This document shows, in pieces, positions 15,240 through 16,003 of a stretch of 16,003 bases of DNA. The stretch's first letter is position 1. Each line of letters starts with the position of its first letter. Made by a program: the position numbers and the translations under genes. The notes under the pieces were generated by a model. The model was not told the origin of the DNA. It worked only from the letters and a program-made list of their open reading frames with translations, and searched no databases. The stretch is taken from NCBI GenBank assembly GCA_022825185.1, contig JAJDYK010000103.1:1-16003 (forward strand), written 5' to 3'. This DNA comes from Candidatus Latescibacterota bacterium. Its GTDB lineage: Bacteria > Latescibacterota > UBA2968 > UBA8231.

Positions 15240-15267
15240 TTGACACAAAACAACGAGAGGCTATTGT
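15240..15267 (+). promoter_or_regulatory. Candidate promoter for the vapB-like gene, possibly leaderless
   Basis: TTGACA (15240-15245, consensus -35) and TATTGT (15262-15267, 4 of 6) are separated by 16 bases. The predicted start, about seven bases after the -10, falls at or next to the ATG at 15275. No ribosome binding site precedes that ATG at normal distance (GAGAGG lies about 14 bases away), so a leaderless transcript fits. Confidence 0.45.
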
Positions 15268-15274
15268 TGTCAAC

Positions 15275-15571
15275 ATGAAGACGACTATCACACTTGATAC
15301 GGAAGTAGAGCAGCGCCTGCGGGAGGCGATGCAACGACAAGGCAAGAGTCTCAAGGAAATTTTAAATGAGGCTTTGCGTCGTGGTTTGGGTCTGTCTCAG
15401 CAGCAGTTTGAGGTCAAGTCGCGTCCCCTTCGCCTACGTCCGGGACTGGACCCTGCCCGTCTGAGCGATCTGGACGACGATTTGGAGGTCGAAGAATTTC
15501 TCAGCAAGAATATCGCCGATACCGATTTCTCGCGCTTTCAGGGTGTGCGCTGTAAGAATCCCCTTCTATAA
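15275..15571 (+). CDS. VapB-like ribbon-helix-helix antitoxin fused to a VapC C-terminal remnant
   Basis: The 98-residue protein begins MKTTITLDTEVEQRLREAMQ, then RQGKSLKEILNEALRRGLGL, a ribbon-helix-helix DNA-binding domain (about 1-45) as in VapB antitoxins. The middle, RLRPGLDPARLSDLDDDLEV then EEFL, is the typical toxin-binding end of this VapB type. The last 19 residues (15512-15568), IADTDFSRFQGVRCKNPLL, do not look like VapB. They match the normal C-terminus of VapC PIN-domain toxins (T-x-D-x-D-F-x-R-F-x-G-x-R-x-x-N-P-L). The simplest reading is an in-frame deletion that removed the VapB stop and most of vapC. The PIN active site is therefore missing and no toxin activity is expected. 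The antitoxin part could still bind DNA or a toxin from elsewhere. No intact vapC follows. Confidence 0.85.
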   Translation: MKTTITLDTEVEQRLREAMQRQGKSLKEILNEALRRGLGLSQQQFEVKSRPLRLRPGLDPARLSDLDDDLEVEEFLSKNIADTDFSRFQGVRCKNPLL

Positions 15572-15704
15572 CGTCGAATATCATAGTTTTTACCTTGCCC
15601 CTTTCAAGGTCGGCAACGTGCTGATTTCGTATCGGCATATCCTGTCCATGTCGTTGACAGGGCGGCTCAGGCGGTGAGCACTTTTAACAGTAGCCTGATG
15701 GCCT
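15572..15704. other. Non-coding stretch after the vapB remnant
   Basis: No gene is seen in these 133 bases. Two small stem-loops occur: ACCTTG/CAAGGT (15592-15597 with 15605-15610) and CCTGTC/GACAGG (15641-15646 with 15656-15661). Neither has a T-run after it, so I do not call terminators. Confidence 0.4.
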
Positions 15705-15860
15705 TCACTCCTTCATTCCGGCCAGCCGCTCGGCAAACTCCTCCCGCGTCGTCACAATGTTGAGCGAACTAATGTCTCGCCCGTCCAAGCGGCTAACCAG
15801 TTTGCCAACAAAATGCGCCGCGAAGGGCAGCACAGGAGAAATTACCTTGTAAAAATACAT
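15705..15860 (-). pseudogene. C-terminal fragment of an unidentified protein, probably cut by the IS
   Basis: A minus-strand frame of 51 codons, from ATG at 15860 to TGA at 15705, encodes MYFYKVISPVLPFAAHFVGK then LVSRLDGRDISSLNIVTTRE and EFAERLAGMKE, which reads like the well-formed C-terminal end of a longer protein. The frame stays open upstream through the region before the transposase, as far as I followed it, with no ribosome binding site at the ATG. The natural upstream part is absent; the transposase gene of the other strand begins 48 bases away, so insertion of the element is the likely cause of truncation. I do not recognise the family. Confidence 0.5.
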
Positions 15861-15861
15861 T

Positions 15862-16003
15862 TTAAGTGATGTTACGCAGCCTTTAGGCTTTGGTTTATCT
15901 TGTTTGTCATGGATAAAAAACTGTTAGACCTCTATAGCGATTATCTGTTGAGTTCTTTTGGCGCGACGACCGCCACCGGCCTTTCGTCTTTGTTGGATGG
16001 CCA
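15862..16003 (+). mobile_element. Left end of an insertion sequence (truncated by window)
   Basis: The start of a DDE transposase gene marks the element, and the preceding bases from about 15862 (including GTTACGCAGCC at 15871-15881 and the AGCCT/AGGCT dyad at 15878-15889) are probably its left terminal region. The exact terminal inverted repeat and target duplication cannot be fixed because the right end lies outside the window, so the left boundary is approximate. Confidence 0.5.
15909..16003 (+). CDS. DDE transposase, 3' partial (IS4/IS701-like)
   Basis: An ATG at 15909 opens a frame that runs off the right edge after 31 codons. Its start MDKKLLDLYSDYLLSSFGAT then TATGLSSLLDG matches the very characteristic N-terminus of a widespread group of DDE transposases, which I recall as IS4- or IS701-like. 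That group assignment comes from memory of the family and not from a search. No ribosome binding site is visible before the ATG, which is common for transposase genes. The catalytic residues lie beyond the window. Confidence 0.75.
   Translation, partial: MDKKLLDLYSDYLLSSFGATTATGLSSLLDG

Noticed and set aside
15592..15661. Two stem-loops after the vapB remnant as terminators
   Set aside because: Stems are only six base pairs and no run of T follows on either strand.

Overview
The window comes from a GC-rich, Shine-Dalgarno-using bacterium. The gene content is Gfo/Idh/MocA dehydrogenases, AP-endonuclease-2-type sugar phosphate isomerases, three phytanoyl-CoA dioxygenase (PhyH) family proteins, a cyclase-family hydrolase, an LDH2-type dehydrogenase, a SUMF1-domain protein and a large ankyrin protein. 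This repertoire recalls uncultivated marine or sponge-associated lineages such as Latescibacterota or Poribacteria. That placement is an inference from gene content only; no rRNA or other marker gene is present.

Left part (1-2820): the C-terminal part of a SUMF1/FGE-fold protein, running off the left edge and lacking the catalytic cysteine pair, is followed by an ankyrin protein made almost entirely of 18 repeat units with near-identical DNA, and then by a possible 44-codon small gene. Next (2848-6295, + strand) is a tightly packed operon: SPFH/prohibitin-like membrane protein, Gfo/Idh oxidoreductase, sugar phosphate isomerase/epimerase (a predicted metal-binding Glu is Ser) and a cyclase/KynB-like metal hydrolase. 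It looks like a small catabolic or remodelling pathway for a sugar, polyol or carbohydrate-derived acid. Converging on it (6310-9627, - strand) is a second operon in the order PhyH dioxygenase, Gfo/Idh oxidoreductase, LDH2-type dehydrogenase, with a good sigma70-like promoter at 9692-9719.

Middle (9731-10311): a visibly AT-richer antitoxin/MazF pair sits between the divergent PhyH clusters and looks acquired. It is followed by two consecutive PhyH genes (10426-12275, + strand) with a candidate promoter beginning just after mazF. Converging on these (12286-15147, - strand) is a third tight operon: sulfotransferase, sugar phosphate isomerase/epimerase (metal-site residues complete) and a DUF1015 protein.

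Right edge (15240-16003): a ribbon-helix-helix VapB-like antitoxin whose C-terminus reads into what looks like the last residues of a VapC PIN toxin, which suggests an in-frame deletion of most of vapC. Beyond it are a 51-codon C-terminal remnant of an unidentified gene on the - strand and the first 31 codons of a DDE transposase on the + strand, cut by the window end. No rRNA, tRNA, CRISPR array or convincing intrinsic terminator was seen. The two converging operon pairs are separated by only about 10-14 bases. I found no clearly new defence or signalling system. The most unusual items are the vapB-vapC' fusion, the Ser-substituted epimerase, the mosaic ankyrin array and the sulfotransferase/isomerase/DUF1015 operon.
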